A stretch of DNA of 27,672 nucleotides, from positions 1 through 27,672 of the IMG/VR virus record IMGVR_UViG_3300006805_000124, one strand, 5' to 3'. Origin of the DNA: a virus. The notes under the pieces were generated by a model. It was not told the DNA's origin. It ran no database searches and saw nothing but the letters and a program-made list of their open reading frames with translations. The number at the start of each line of letters is the position of its first letter. The stretch's first letter is position 1. Position numbers and translations under genes: made by a program. This document shows, one piece after another, positions 10,013-19,209 of the stretch.

Positions 10013-10094
10013 GCAATTACTTATGGATTGATCCAAGTACCCCAAGTGGGTAAAACCATAAGTATCTCATTTATTTTTTATTACTTTCAAAAAT

Positions 10095-10967
10095 ATGATC
10101 GGCAAAAACTTCACATATAATGGCCAAGCAATATCGAGGACAACCATTGATTATCGGGTTGGCCTTGATGTAGTGCAATGGAAAGCATTGGATGTATCCG
10201 ATGAGCAACAAAATGTGCAAGGGTTTCATGGGGTGAGATTATCGCCAACCTTTGCCCGAGGTAGGCGGATCACTCTTGAGGGTATAATCATTGCCGATGA
10301 TCAAATTGGATCGAGCAAGGCCATTGATTTCCTTGAGAATCTTTTTGCATTACAGGGTGTGCCGGATCGGGTTGAGCTTTTGCCTTTCCTTGTCACCGAT
10401 GAGCAAGACCGAGTATGGAAACTTGATTGCAAGGTAAAAGAGCCACTTTCTCTTGATATTGGTGATTATGATTACTTACAGGGGGCAAACCGCCGATGGA
10501 GAGTGGTTTTGCAATCGGAGGATCCAAGATACTACAATGCCAATGAAAGCACCGCAACCGGTGGAGAGTGATATTTTTGAGGGGTACAACTCCCGGTATC
10601 ACTATGAGTACCATTGAGCATGGAATATAATGAGATCCAAGTGATCACCATTGGAAATAGTGATACACCACTCAAATTCACTCTCACCGCCCTTGGAAAT
10701 ATTGATGCACCACTCTATATCAAAAACCTTTCCAATGATACATTTTTTGCACTCAATATTGATGCGGTGGCCGGTGATGTAATTGTGGTTGATGGAGCAA
10801 AAAAAGTGGCCACAAAGAATGGCACAAATATCCTTGCAAATCGAGTGGCCGGATCAACTTGGCCAAAGGCAAAAGGCACCATGCTTTTTTCCATAGTGGA
10901 TGAGGATGGTGGATTGCTCGCAAGTGATTTTGATGTGGCAATCTCTTGGCATGATGTTTTACTTTAA
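10095..10967 (+). CDS. distal tail protein (Dit-like)
   Basis: 290 residues formed from two reading segments joined by three TGA codons around 10569-10605 (GGEGYFGGVQLPVSLGVPL). The N-terminal domain (FTYNGQAISRTTIDYRVGLDV; ARGRRITLEGIIIADDQIGS; DYLQGANRRWRVVLQSEDPR) is the siphovirus distal-tail pattern, forming the baseplate ring. The C-terminal domain is a beta galectin-like region (LTALGNIDAPLYIKNLSNDT ... GTMLFSIVDEDGG). Lies directly after the tape measure, the usual Dit position. U-rich leader ttttttattactttcaaaaat precedes ATG. Confidence 0.75.
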
Positions 10968-10982
10968 TAATTCACCCCGGAT

Positions 10983-12038
10983 ATGTTTATTGCCTATATA
11001 TACGATCTATCCGATACACTCATTGCACAAGTGGATGAGATCTTGGATTTTGAAACAACCAAGAAAATCAATGATGTATCAACCGCATCATTTGCACTTT
11101 TCCATACCAACCCATATTGCACCCGAGCATACTTGAAAGAGTACCGCCGGGTAAAAATCAACATGCTTGTGGATAGTATAGAAAAAACCATGTTTGATGG
11201 AGTGATAAGAGGGTTTGAGGCCAACTTGGTAAAAACCACCATCCGATGTGAGAGCTTTGAGCATTACTTTGACCGCCGATTATTGGCAACCGATCAATCT
11301 TTTGTTTCACAAAGTGTAAATACGATTATCCAATGATTACTCACAACCATCAATGGGGCATACAATAGCGGTATCACTCTTGATTGTGGTATCACAACTC
11401 TCACATCCAAGCAGTATAAGAGAGGGGAAAGTTTTTTGAAAGTGTTGAAAGATCTTGCCGAGAATGGGTTTGAGTTTACCATCATTGATAAGGTTTTAAT
11501 TTTCAAAAATACCATTGGTATTGATCGCACCACCGGTGATAATTTTGTGGAGTATCGGTATGATATAAATGAGCCGGATGATCGGAGTATTGATAATGTA
11601 AAAATGACAGTTGATGGGAAAGAGTTGGCCAATGGGGTACTTTGAAAGGCGGATACAGCATATACATATACAAGTGATGCACCAAGCATTGCAGATTTTG
11701 GATTGCTTGAGGCAAGTTTTTCCACCTCTTGAGATGATACCGCAACATCACAATCATACCTTGATGATCACAAAGTGAGTCTTTCGGAGTTTGATGTTGA
11801 TACAAATACCAATGATTTTTTCCAAACGGATCTTGGTGATTTGGTGAGTGTGTATATCTATGTTGGAAATGATGTGATGTTTTTTGATGGATCCATGAAA
11901 GTGATTGAGAAATCATACACATCCGGAGATCTTGCAAGAATCAATTTTAAACTTTGAGTATCGGTGGTAAAAAGTAAAGATATTATTGAGCAAATTGGAG
12001 ATGTGCAAAACCGATTGAAAACTCTTGAGATGAAATAA
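10983..12038 (+). CDS. tail-tip / baseplate hub-like protein
   Basis: 351 residues with four TGA codons (IIQGLLTT, GVLGKADT, STSGDDTA, FKLGVSV). The N-terminus (FIAYIYDLSDTLIAQVDEIL; SFALFHTNPYCTRAYLKEY; FDGVIRGFEANL) has the pattern of gp27/hub-type proteins that follow Dit: beta-barrel domains that bind the tail end. The C-terminal segment (SKDIIEQIGDVQNRLKTLEMK) is a short coiled coil, as if for trimerisation. No peptidase or lytic domain is visible. Role inferred from order and pattern. Confidence 0.6.
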
Positions 12039-12126
12039 AAATCTTGAATTGAAATGAAATATTACAGGATGTTGCAATGGTAAAAGAAAAACCGCATGAT
12101 GATATATTTGGAGTTATGATATAATA

Positions 12127-12161
12127 AAAGACATTGAATAAAACAGGGTTTGTTTTATATT
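12127..12161 (+). promoter_or_regulatory. late-type promoter, copy 4
   Basis: AAAGACATTGA (12127-12137), TTGAAT (12134-12139), 16-nt spacer, TATATT (12156-12161). It lies in the 157-base gap before the tail fibre gene. Apart from a 15-codon ORF (12077-12124) nothing else is seen in that gap. Confidence 0.6.
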
Positions 12162-12195
12162 TCGGGTATAGTTTACATCATTACATTTTCAGAAT

Positions 12196-13515
12196 ATGAC
12201 ACAAAGAGTTGGATTACTCAATGGTACAAATATCACCTATGATAAAGACCTCACAGCAGGCCTTTTGGCCATGCTTAATCCATGAGTTATTGAGGGGCTT
12301 GCAGTTTCGTGAACTGGTGCAAGTGCAAATATCACAGCATGAAAGGCACTTATTGAGTGTACAAGAACAAATTGAGAAAAGGTAATGGTGTTTTTTGAAA
12401 ATACCGCCAATGTTGGTGTTGATCTCACAGGTACAAAAAAAGTGTATATACTTGTAAACCAAGGAAAACTTGATGATGGATCAAGTAATGCCGAGGATGG
12501 CACAGGTATTGCATCAATTCAAACAGGTGCATCATGGCCATCATGATGACATATAAGAGTTGCATCAACAGCATCATGAGTAATTACCGATGAGAGAGAA
12601 TATGTATCACAAAAAAAATATCTTTTAAAAGAAAATAATTGGAGACTTCTTGCATGAAGTTGAAGCGGATGGACAAGAATTGGGAGATTTATAGGTGGAG
12701 AATCCGCAAGAATTTTAGTTGAGTATGTTGGTAGTCCAACATACGACTCATGATGATCAATATGACCAATCGCAACATCAACATGAAAAATTGCACTCAC
12801 AATATGAAATGCCTGGTGACAAAGGAATTGTGATTGACTTTGGAATAGTGAATTTTGATCATCACCAATTTCAATAGTTAGAGTACAAAAAGTAAATGGT
12901 GATGCTTATTCATGGGATATTTTTATATACCATTCAGGAATATATATACACAGTACATTTTTTAGGATTTCACACTCTTGAACATCATTTATACCAATGT
13001 TTGATGGGCTTGGGGCATCAAATGTAGATCAACCAAATTGAATATATGATATACCACAATATATACCATGATTAAGTATTTCATCATTGACAGATTATAC
13101 ATGATTTACCTCTCAAAATGATCTCTTTGTAATTTACGACTCAACCACCGGAGTAAATAAAAAGATGAGTTGGCAAAATCTATCAAAAGAAATTGCAAAA
13201 AAACTTTGAACAACCGCATCATGATGAAGCTCAACCCCATCATCTTCTGGTTGGACCTCTTCATCTGTTGCTGTTCCAAGATGAGGGCTTGCAAGTGGAA
13301 TACTGGTGATCTGAAACAATGCAGGGTATGCACACCCATCACCAACACTTCAATGGAGTCCTGACAACACAACATGGTCAACTTTATCACTCGGGTATCC
13401 AGCAAATATCTGAACAGTTCCAGTCAATGTAATTGTTCCACCATGATATGTGAGGTATACATGTGGAAATAATGGATACAATTCTTGACACTCTTTCCAA
13501 GTACAAATTTTTTAA
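12196..13515 (+). CDS. tail fibre / receptor-binding protein, TGA-rich
   Basis: 439 residues containing 29 in-frame TGA codons, including four TGA TGA pairs; read as Gly they give sensible beta structure (ASWPSGGHIRVAST; PTYDSGGSIGPIATSTG; VPPGYVRYTCGNNGY). The N-terminal ~130 residues resemble the attachment domain of phage tail proteins (GLLNGTNITYDKDLTAGLL). The middle is Gly/Ser/aromatic rich, like a receptor-binding jelly roll, and a Ser/Thr linker (~355-370) precedes a beta C-terminal domain. It has its own late promoter. No enzymatic motif is recognised. The heavy TGA use contrasts with the capsid gene. Confidence 0.65.
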
Positions 13516-13527
13516 TCTTACTTTTAT

Positions 13528-14109
13528 ATGTTTGCATACATCAACAAAGACAATTCTATATTTTGTATATCATCAACATCCCTCAAGAAAAAAATTGAAA
13601 CAGAGGGGTACACAAAAGATAAACTTGATGATACAGGTGCGGTGATTTGATCGGAATACATTGAGCCGGTTTTTGTTGATGATCCTGTTTTTCTCGATTT
13701 AATAGAGAAAGAATTTGATAATGAAAAAATCACAAATCCAATTTATGATCCAATTTCTAAAAAAATAATTCAATTTGAAAGTGATATTGAGAAAAAGGAG
13801 AAATTGAAAAAAGAAAAGTTTGAACAATTTATTGCCACTCAAGATTTTTCGGATTTCGATTGGGAGGGTGTTGATCTTACAACCAATGAATACTCACAGT
13901 TGATCACCGCAAGGGATTTTTCTTGAGATAATTGAAGCCAAGTTGCAATGCTTACCAAGGCACTCTTTAAATGTATGGCCATATTTGTACAACTTGGAAT
14001 ACCAAAGGAGACAATGCAAACAGTTTTTGCGGATGAGATACAGGTGGCCAACAAGGTTTCAGAGTCAAGAGTTGCCCTTGGATTATCACCATTTGAATTG
14101 CCAATATAA
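13528..14109 (+). CDS. tail-fibre-associated protein, unknown
   Basis: 193 residues; three TGA codons (VIGSEY, DFSGDNGSQ). N-terminal ~55 residues (FAYINKDNSIFCISSTSLKK) and the phrase IGSEYIEPVFVDDPVFLDLI could be a short domain docking to the fibre. A charged helical segment follows (FESDIEKKEKLKKEKFEQFI), and the C-terminal ~80 residues are helical. Only 12 nt from the fibre gene, so cotranscribed. A fibre chaperone or accessory tail protein fits the context, but no family is recognised. Confidence 0.5.
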
Positions 14110-14110
14110 T

Positions 14111-14584
14111 ATGGAAAACACACAATGGATTGCCACATACAGATCCATCAATTGGAAAAACCTTACCCCTCAAGATATTCTCTTTTTGAGGGGTGTTGGT
14201 GTATGTAATGGGTGCGGTGGTGCTTGAGAGAGATTTTGGCACAAGGCCATCCGATGGTTTTTGCAATGGATCCTTTCGATACTTCGGGCGGTATTCATTG
14301 ATGCATCATGCCAAATCCATGATTTCTCATATTGGCAAAGTCTTTTTGCAAAAATGACACTTGAGGAGATCGAGCGGATAAAAAAAGAAGATCCAAAACT
14401 TTTCCGGAAACTTTTGAGAGAAAGACGGAAAGAGTGCGATGATGGGTTTTTCTATCAGATCCTTGCGGACATCCAAAAAGCGGTGCAAGAGCCTCTTGCA
14501 TTTGTGTGATATACTTTACTTGCCCTCATATTTTATGGGGCGGTGAGATCTCTTGGATGGGTGTATTTTAATTCTTTATCATAA
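14111..14584 (+). CDS. phospholipase A2-like membrane protein
   Basis: 157 residues, two TGA codons (GGAGERF, FVGYTLL). Residues 31-39 (VCNGCGGAG) look like the glycine-rich calcium loop of secreted phospholipases A2, and residues 66-74 (ASCQIHDFSY) carry the C-x-x-H-D-x-x-Y signature; prokaryotic PLA2s have a CxRHDFGY-type site. H70-D71 would be the catalytic pair. A charged helix follows, and residues ~130-155 form a transmembrane helix (PLAFVGYTLLALIFYGAV). Placed right after the fibre genes and before a peptidase, so it may act on host membranes during entry or lysis. The Cys-rich loop could instead be a zinc site. Confidence 0.45.
14165..14194 (+). other. 9-bp perfect hairpin inside the PLA2-like gene
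   Basis: ACCCCTCAA (14165-14173) and TTGAGGGGT (14186-14194) are perfect inverted repeats around a 12-nt loop, extendable by G-U pairs on both sides. It lies 54 nt into the coding region with no T run after it, so it is not a standard terminator. It could slow ribosomes, bind a protein, or be chance. Confidence 0.5.
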
Positions 14585-14592
14585 TACTTTTT

Positions 14593-15636
14593 ATGGAAAA
14601 TATCAATTTGGAAAAATATGATTTTGCGGTGGATCTTCCGGATTCTCGAGACCTTACACATGATGAGGTTTTTGAGGAAACAGGGATGGGGGAAATACCA
14701 AGCCGGGTAATACTCGACATTGCACCTTGACTCAACCAAGGGAGCATTGGTGCATGTACTGTTTTTGGATCATCAATGGCATATAATGAAACCTTTGCAC
14801 AAAGAACAAAAGAAAATTATTACCAACCATACAATCCTTGGGATGTGTGGGATGAGGCAAAAAAGAGGGGTGCATGAGACAAAACCGGGTGGTTGTTTCA
14901 ATCGGCATTACAATTACTCAAGGATCTTGGCCACATTGGTGCCTATGTGAGAATTGATACAGGTGGAGGCACAAATGTTGATAAAATGAAAATGATTATC
15001 GCCGGAGGGAAAGGGATTGCAACCGGTGTAAAACTTGCCGATTGGCAGGCCATCAAAACATCAAAGGAATGGAATAAAACCACCAAGCAGGGTGGCCACA
15101 TATTCGCAATCACCGGGTATGATGATGAGCATACTTTTTCGGATGGATACAAAGGTGGGTTTTTCTCACCAAACTCTTGGGGAGGTATTGGCCAATTTTG
15201 GATCCGGTATAGTGAAATAAAGCATTTCTTTTCTCGCTATGAGTTTGCACTTACAACCGAACTTGAGAAAGTGATCAAGGCCCGAGAAAATCGCCGGACT
15301 CTTTATTTACAAAAAGCATTTGAGGCAAAGATTTGGAATGAGAGCAACCCGGATCAAGTTGCTACACCATCAGAAATTGCAAAGATGTTTAAAAGAGGGC
15401 TTGGTTTTGCGGATGATCGCCGGATCATGGTATATATGGTGGCCCGACATATTGACCGCCAAATTATCCGGGGAAAATGGCAGAGTATGCAATGAGTGTA
15501 CAACCAAAGAGTGATTGCCACCGATGCAACCATTGCCGATATTTTCACAAAAGCGGTGATGAGAAACATTGGAATTTCCGCACCGATCCTCTCGAGAAAA
15601 CAGGTTGCCGAGATTATCGGCCGAGATTTCCTTTAA
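14593..15636 (+). CDS. papain-like cysteine peptidase (C1A type) with SLH-like C-terminus
   Basis: 347 residues. Three TGA codons are read through (IAPGLNQGS, RGAGDKT, QSMQGVYNQ). All C1 catalytic elements are visible: oxyanion Gln49 and Cys55 in LNQGSIGACTVFGSS, His169 in GGHIFAITGYDD, and Asn194 in SPNSWGGIGQFW. From residue ~225 the protein changes to two similar helical units, WNESNPDQVATPSEIAKMF and YNQRVIATDATIADIF, reminiscent of S-layer-homology/cell-wall-binding repeats. The second unit lies after the TGA at 15493, which supports read-through. No signal peptide is seen. It may cleave host surface or virion proteins, or act in lysis. Leader tttttatg is typical. Confidence 0.8.
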
Positions 15637-15639
15637 AAA

Positions 15640-15690
15640 CCCTCGATTTCGAGGGAATAAAGAGCCACCCTATATCAATGGTGGTTTTTT
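15640..15690 (+). terminator. double-hairpin terminator after peptidase
   Basis: First hairpin CCCTCGA/TCGAGGG (15640-15655), second CCACC/GGTGG (15665-15684) followed by TTTTTT. It ends the long structural-lysis transcription unit before the recombination operon. Confidence 0.8.
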
Positions 15691-15720
15691 GTTGCATAGA
15701 AATTGTATAAACTATAAATA

Positions 15721-15762
15721 AAGTGTAAATAAACTTGAAAAATAAAAAGAATAATATATAAT
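15721..15762 (+). promoter_or_regulatory. operator-promoter of the recombination genes
   Basis: TTGAAA (15735-15740), 16-nt spacer, TATAAT (15757-15762). Just over the -35 lies AAGTGT-AAAT-AAACTT (15721-15736), a variant of the AAGTAT-AAAA-ATACTT palindrome found in the same place at 25371. The transcribed leader includes a small TGTGA/TCACA hairpin before the U-rich start leader of the annealing protein. Confidence 0.7.
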
Positions 15763-15807
15763 GCCTCTTGTGAGAAATCACACTTTAATTTTTTACTTTT
15801 TACTATC

Positions 15808-16830
15808 ATGCAAAAAGATATTGTACCCGGACAATCACAGGCGGTTGCACTTGTTGATGATCAGAGCTTGAGGGATTACCTCTTTGGCCTCAAGGATCCG
15901 ATCACCGAAAAGCAACAAAATCTTTTCCTCAACATTGCGAGGGTAAACAACCTCAACCCTTTCAAGAGGGAAATATATGCGGTTGGATATGGTGATAATT
16001 TCTCAATCATCACCGGATACCAAGTATATATTGATAAAGCCAATGCCACCGGACTTTTGAACGGATGGAAAGTTGAGACATTACGAAATGAGGCCGGAGA
16101 ACTTACAGGGGCAAGGGTGATCATCCACCGCCGAGGTTGGGACAATCCATTTGAATGGGATGCATCATTGAGTGAATTTGCCAAGATGCGATATGATGCA
16201 GTACAAAAAAAGAAAGTCTTGGTAAAGAATTGGGCCGAGATGCCCGAGTTTATGATCAAAAAGGTTGTAATTGGCCAAGGTTTCCGCCTTTGTTTCCCGA
16301 GTGAGCTTGGTGCATTACCATATCTTGCCGAGGAAATCACCAAGACCGGTGAAAAGGATGTGATGGATGCACAGTTTGAGGAGGTACCGGTTGATGATGA
16401 TGCACCGGATACGAAAGCACCGGAAGTAAAAACAGAAACACCGGCACAAACAGTTGATCCAACACCAACCGCCGATGCACCAAAGTATGATGATGGGATC
16501 GAGGCAACCGCCAAAGGTGCGGAAATGCTTGAGAAAATCACAGAAAGTGGCCAAGGTTGAGAGATTGCACCGGATGTGGTGGATTTACCGGCCGGTGATG
16601 CACCCGATGCACCACAAGGAAAATTGCCGGCAAATAAGGTGAAGCAAGTGCAAATGAAGTGGAAAGAATTTGCGGAAAAGAGTAAATGGAATTTTGAGGA
16701 TAGCGAAAGAAAGCGAAAGGCAACCATGAATCAATACTATTGAGTTGATACCACAACAGAGCTTACAGTTGAGCAGGCCAATGAGTTTGTTGCCAAGATC
16801 ACCAAGGCGATGGAAAAAATAGTGTACTAA
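15808..16830 (+). CDS. single-strand annealing protein (Bet/RecT-like)
   Basis: 340 residues; two TGA codons (GQGGEIAP, QYYGVDT) extend it 90 residues past the first TGA. The N-terminal ~180 residues have the phage Bet pattern: LKDPITEKQQNLFLNIARV, LNPFKREIYAVGYGD, SIITGYQVYIDKANATG, then IHRRGWDNPF. A Pro/Asp/Ala-rich linker (~185-265) leads to a basic/aromatic C-terminal domain (VQMKWKEFAEKSKWNFED) that may bind partner proteins. It would anneal ssDNA made by the adjacent exonuclease. Highly expressed start: strong promoter and U-rich leader ttttttactttttac. Confidence 0.85.
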
Positions 16831-16858
16831 CATTTTTATATTTTTACTTTTTACATTT

Positions 16859-18166
16859 ATGTTACCTTTGAGCAGGATAGAGATGGGGCAACAGATCGTT
16901 GCAAGCGGTATCAATTACCTTTCGTTTTCATCAATGAAAGAGTTGAGAAATAATGAGGCATTGTTTTTGAAACATTACATCAATTATGAGTGGGACAATA
17001 CAATTTACTTGGCCACCATCATTGGAAAATCATGCCATCATGGGGTTGAGTGATTTTATGGAGATCCGGACAATAAGGAACTCTTTGAAAAGGATCCGGA
17101 GTTTGTAGTGGCAAAGGTTGTAAAGATTGCCAAGGACTATGCAAAAAATGAGTACATTGCCAAGTATCGAAAACACGAGGCATTTTGGACAAGCACCAAG
17201 ATGATTGAGTTTTGATGATATGAGGACATACACAAACTTGTGGATGAGTACCGAGCAAAGATGGATGAGATCAAGGCGATCACCGCCACCGATGTGGACA
17301 CCATGAAAACCGCCAAGAAGGAGGCAACAAAGATCGAGACAAAGATCAAAAAGGCCATTGAAAAACACAAGGCCAAAGATGAGAAACTTGATGATTTCAT
17401 CAATTGGTGAAAGACCGGGACAATGGAGGGGATCTTTGAGGGGATTGAGTATGGTATTTCCAATTGGTTTTCTCAAGTGTATCCGAGAGTGAAAGGTTGG
17501 AAATTCATTGGTGCCGAGTTTGAAAGGACAATACCGGTGGCCGATCTTTCCGGTGAGATCCTTGAGGTGCCTTTGAAATTCATTATTGATGCACTCTTTG
17601 AGGATGAAAATAGTGATCTCATTATTGTGGATTGGAAATTTAAAGGAAAATTATCGGATGATACGAGCATCAAGCCGGATTACGATATGCAAGGCACAAC
17701 ATACTTTTTTGGATGCATGACAGCATTTGGAAAAAAACCGATCAAGGCATTGTTTATCGAGATCCAACCATCCGAGGCAAAGCCACCATACATGCAACAA
17801 GCGGAGTTGAGAGAACTTTGTGGATTACATGGCATTGATTGGGAAACCGGAAACAAGGGCAAGTACATGACCAATGCCCTCATGACGGATGCCCTCATGG
17901 CCAAGGGTATCATTTCCCTCAATCCGGTGGTGTATGAGTATGTAATCAACTTTGTGGAAAAACCATACTTGCTTGCGATGTGGGAGGTGTTTTATCACCA
18001 AACTACCAAGAGACTGTATGAGTTGATTGTTGATGGTGAGGACTTCATGCCAAATATCTTTGATGCATCTTTTGATGGAGGCATTGCAGTATACCAAGAT
18101 TGGATGGCACAATTCAAGCCCGAGGAGTCACCGGCATATACCGCCGATGATGTAGTTGCTTTATAG
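16859..18166 (+). CDS. PD-(D/E)XK exonuclease of the recombination pair
   Basis: 435 residues with five TGA codons (GVEGFYGD, EFGGYED, INWGKTG). RecB/Cas4-like landmarks: LSFSSMKELRNNEALFLKHY (21-40), H60/H61 in IGKSCHHGVEG, D244 in LKFIIDALF, D258-W-K260 in LIIVDWKFK, and Q278xxxY282 in YDMQGTTYFF. A charged coiled-coil insertion occupies ~125-185. Directly follows the annealing protein, as in lambda Exo/Bet and RecE/RecT. It would resect dsDNA ends for annealing. TAG stop. Confidence 0.75.
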
Positions 18167-18207
18167 AGTCAAATGGATATAGTGGTTATGCTTTAGCCTC
18201 AACAATT

Positions 18208-18233
18208 ACCCTTGCTGAAATGCAGGGGTTTTT
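18208..18233 (+). terminator. terminator after exonuclease gene
   Basis: ACCCTTGC/GCAGGGGT stem (one G-U pair), loop TGAAAT, then TTTTT. It closes the recombination operon 42 nt after its stop codon. Confidence 0.75.
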
Positions 18234-18271
18234 GTTTCCCGAGAGTCAAGGACAAATCCAAGACAAAATAT

Positions 18272-18299
18272 TTGCATTTATAGTTTATTTCCATATACT
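18272..18299 (+). promoter_or_regulatory. promoter of the candidate RNA
   Basis: TTGCAT (18272-18277), 16-nt spacer, TATACT (18294-18299). Same spacer as the early promoters. A start at about 18306 would put the first base of the transcript at the left arm of the long RNA helix. Confidence 0.5.
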
Positions 18300-18305
18300 C
18301 TTGGT

Positions 18306-18440
18306 AAGTAAAAGCCTTGCAACTTCTACATAACACTTTAGTTTGAAAATCCTCTAAAAAGAGAATGAAACATGGCCACGATGCCATGAAGTGTGTCCCC
18401 TCAATAAGTTACTCGCAAGGCTCTTACTGTGGGGATTTTT
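18306..18440 (+). ncRNA. candidate structured RNA, ~135 nt
   Basis: No convincing gene lies between 18167 and 18453. The stretch holds a closing helix P1 of 13 pairs in 14 (18307-18320 with 18415-18428; A18312 faces C18423), helix P2 ACACTT/AAGTGT (18333-18338 with 18389-18394), hairpin P3 CTCT/AGAG (18352-18363), and hairpin P4 CATGGC/GCCATG (18371-18388) abutting P2. TCCCC (18396-18400) can pair with GGGGA (18431-18435), just before TTTTT, either as a pseudoknot with P1 or as a competing terminator. A promoter is at the right distance upstream. It may be a free RNA or a switch-like leader of the replication gene 14 nt later. No known family recognised. Confidence 0.5.
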
Positions 18441-18453
18441 AATTTATAAAAAT

Positions 18454-19188
18454 ATGAAAGAATCGTTTTATTTTCCGCACGACAATAATGCACACAATGA
18501 TCCAAAGATCATGACGGTATTTATGAAAACATGACTTGCCGGAATCGGATTGTATTGGATATTGATTGAGCTTATGCATCAACAAGAATCTTGAAAAATA
18601 AAGTATGAGCAGTATGAGGACTATATAAAATGGTACTCAAGCCATGAAAACAAGTGAGAGCCATTTGTTGAACACTTGTTGAACATATTTATATCAAGTG
18701 AATTATTTTGCTTGGATGATGATGGTTTTATATTCTCAAAAAGGGTAATTGAAAACAAGAAATATAGAGAGGAGTTATCAGAAAAGCGAAGTGAGGCCGG
18801 AAAAAAATCCGCATTGGCAAGGCAAAAAACAACAAGTGTTGAACAAAATTGAACAAGTGTTGAACAAGGAAAGGAAAGGAAAGGAAAGGAAAGGAAATTA
18901 AAAGAAAATACAGATACAGTTGTTGCGGTGCAACCAAACGAATATACAGAATCAATTTTATTTCTAAAAAAACAGACTCTTGATAATATCCAAGTACCGG
19001 AATATGCCGAGAGTTACAAAAATGATTGGATCGCATTTATAGCCTATTGGACAGAAAAAGGGAAAACATGAAAAATACGAGCAGAAAGGGAGCCAACATT
19101 TGAAATAAAAAGGAGGTTTGCCACTTGGATGAGTAGAAAAAAAGAAAACTACCAAAAAACAGAGCAACCAAAGCGGTGAGTGTTCTAA
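18454..19188 (+). CDS. replication-initiator-like protein (DUF4373/Lin1244-type N-terminus)
   Basis: 244 residues, six TGA codons (MKTGLAGIG, QESGKIK, ENKGEPF, EQNGTSV, KTGKIRA, KRGVF). The N-terminal ~95 residues (SFYFPHDNNAHNDPKIM; LAGIGLYWILIELMHQQ; FIFSKRVIENKKYREE) match the domain found at the start of many phage and plasmid replication proteins. The linker (SEAGKKSALARQKT, then SVEQ repeats and GKERKGKERK) is encoded by DNA repeats that look like an origin. The C-terminal ~90 residues (YKNDWIAFIAYWTEKGKTGK, RRFATWMSRKKENY) are a helical domain seen in helicase-loader/initiator proteins. Follows the candidate RNA directly. Confidence 0.65.
18666..18897 (+). repeat. iteron-like repeats and purine tract: candidate origin
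   Basis: TGTTGAACA occurs at 18666, 18677, 18837 and 18858, with a degenerate copy (ATTGAACA) at 18848. Neighbouring copies are 10-11 bp apart, one helical turn. The last copy runs into six perfect GGAAA units (18868-18897) and an A-rich stretch, giving strong purine/pyrimidine strand asymmetry. The arrangement of iterons followed by an asymmetric tract inside the initiator gene is that of the lambda O/ori region. Confidence 0.5.
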
Positions 19189-19209
19189 ACCTGTATACAA
19201 TTTTTACAA

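Noticed and set aside
10023-10061. 12-codon ORF (MDGSKYPKWVKP) between the tape measure and distal tail genes
   Set aside because: Too short to support as a gene and without the typical leader; the TACCC/GGGTA hairpin within it lacks a T run, so it is not a clear terminator either.
12077-12124. 15-codon ORF (MVKEKPHDDIFGVMI) before the tail fibre promoter
   Set aside because: Nothing but a start and stop supports it, and no U-rich leader is present.
15477-15710. ORF with a Cys cluster (DCHRCNHCRYF ... GCRDYRPRF) overlapping the peptidase end
   Set aside because: The peptidase frame, with TGA as Gly, continues here with a second SLH-like unit and a clean stop before the terminator, whereas this ORF runs through both terminator hairpins. 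The cysteines are what frequent gat-gcc/gca codons give when read out of frame.
18194-18387. Minus-strand ORF with a CRSCKAF ... YKCKYF pattern
   Set aside because: It lies opposite a + strand terminator, promoter and folded RNA, has no U-rich leader, and would be the only minus-strand gene in the window. Kept as a weak alternative to the RNA.
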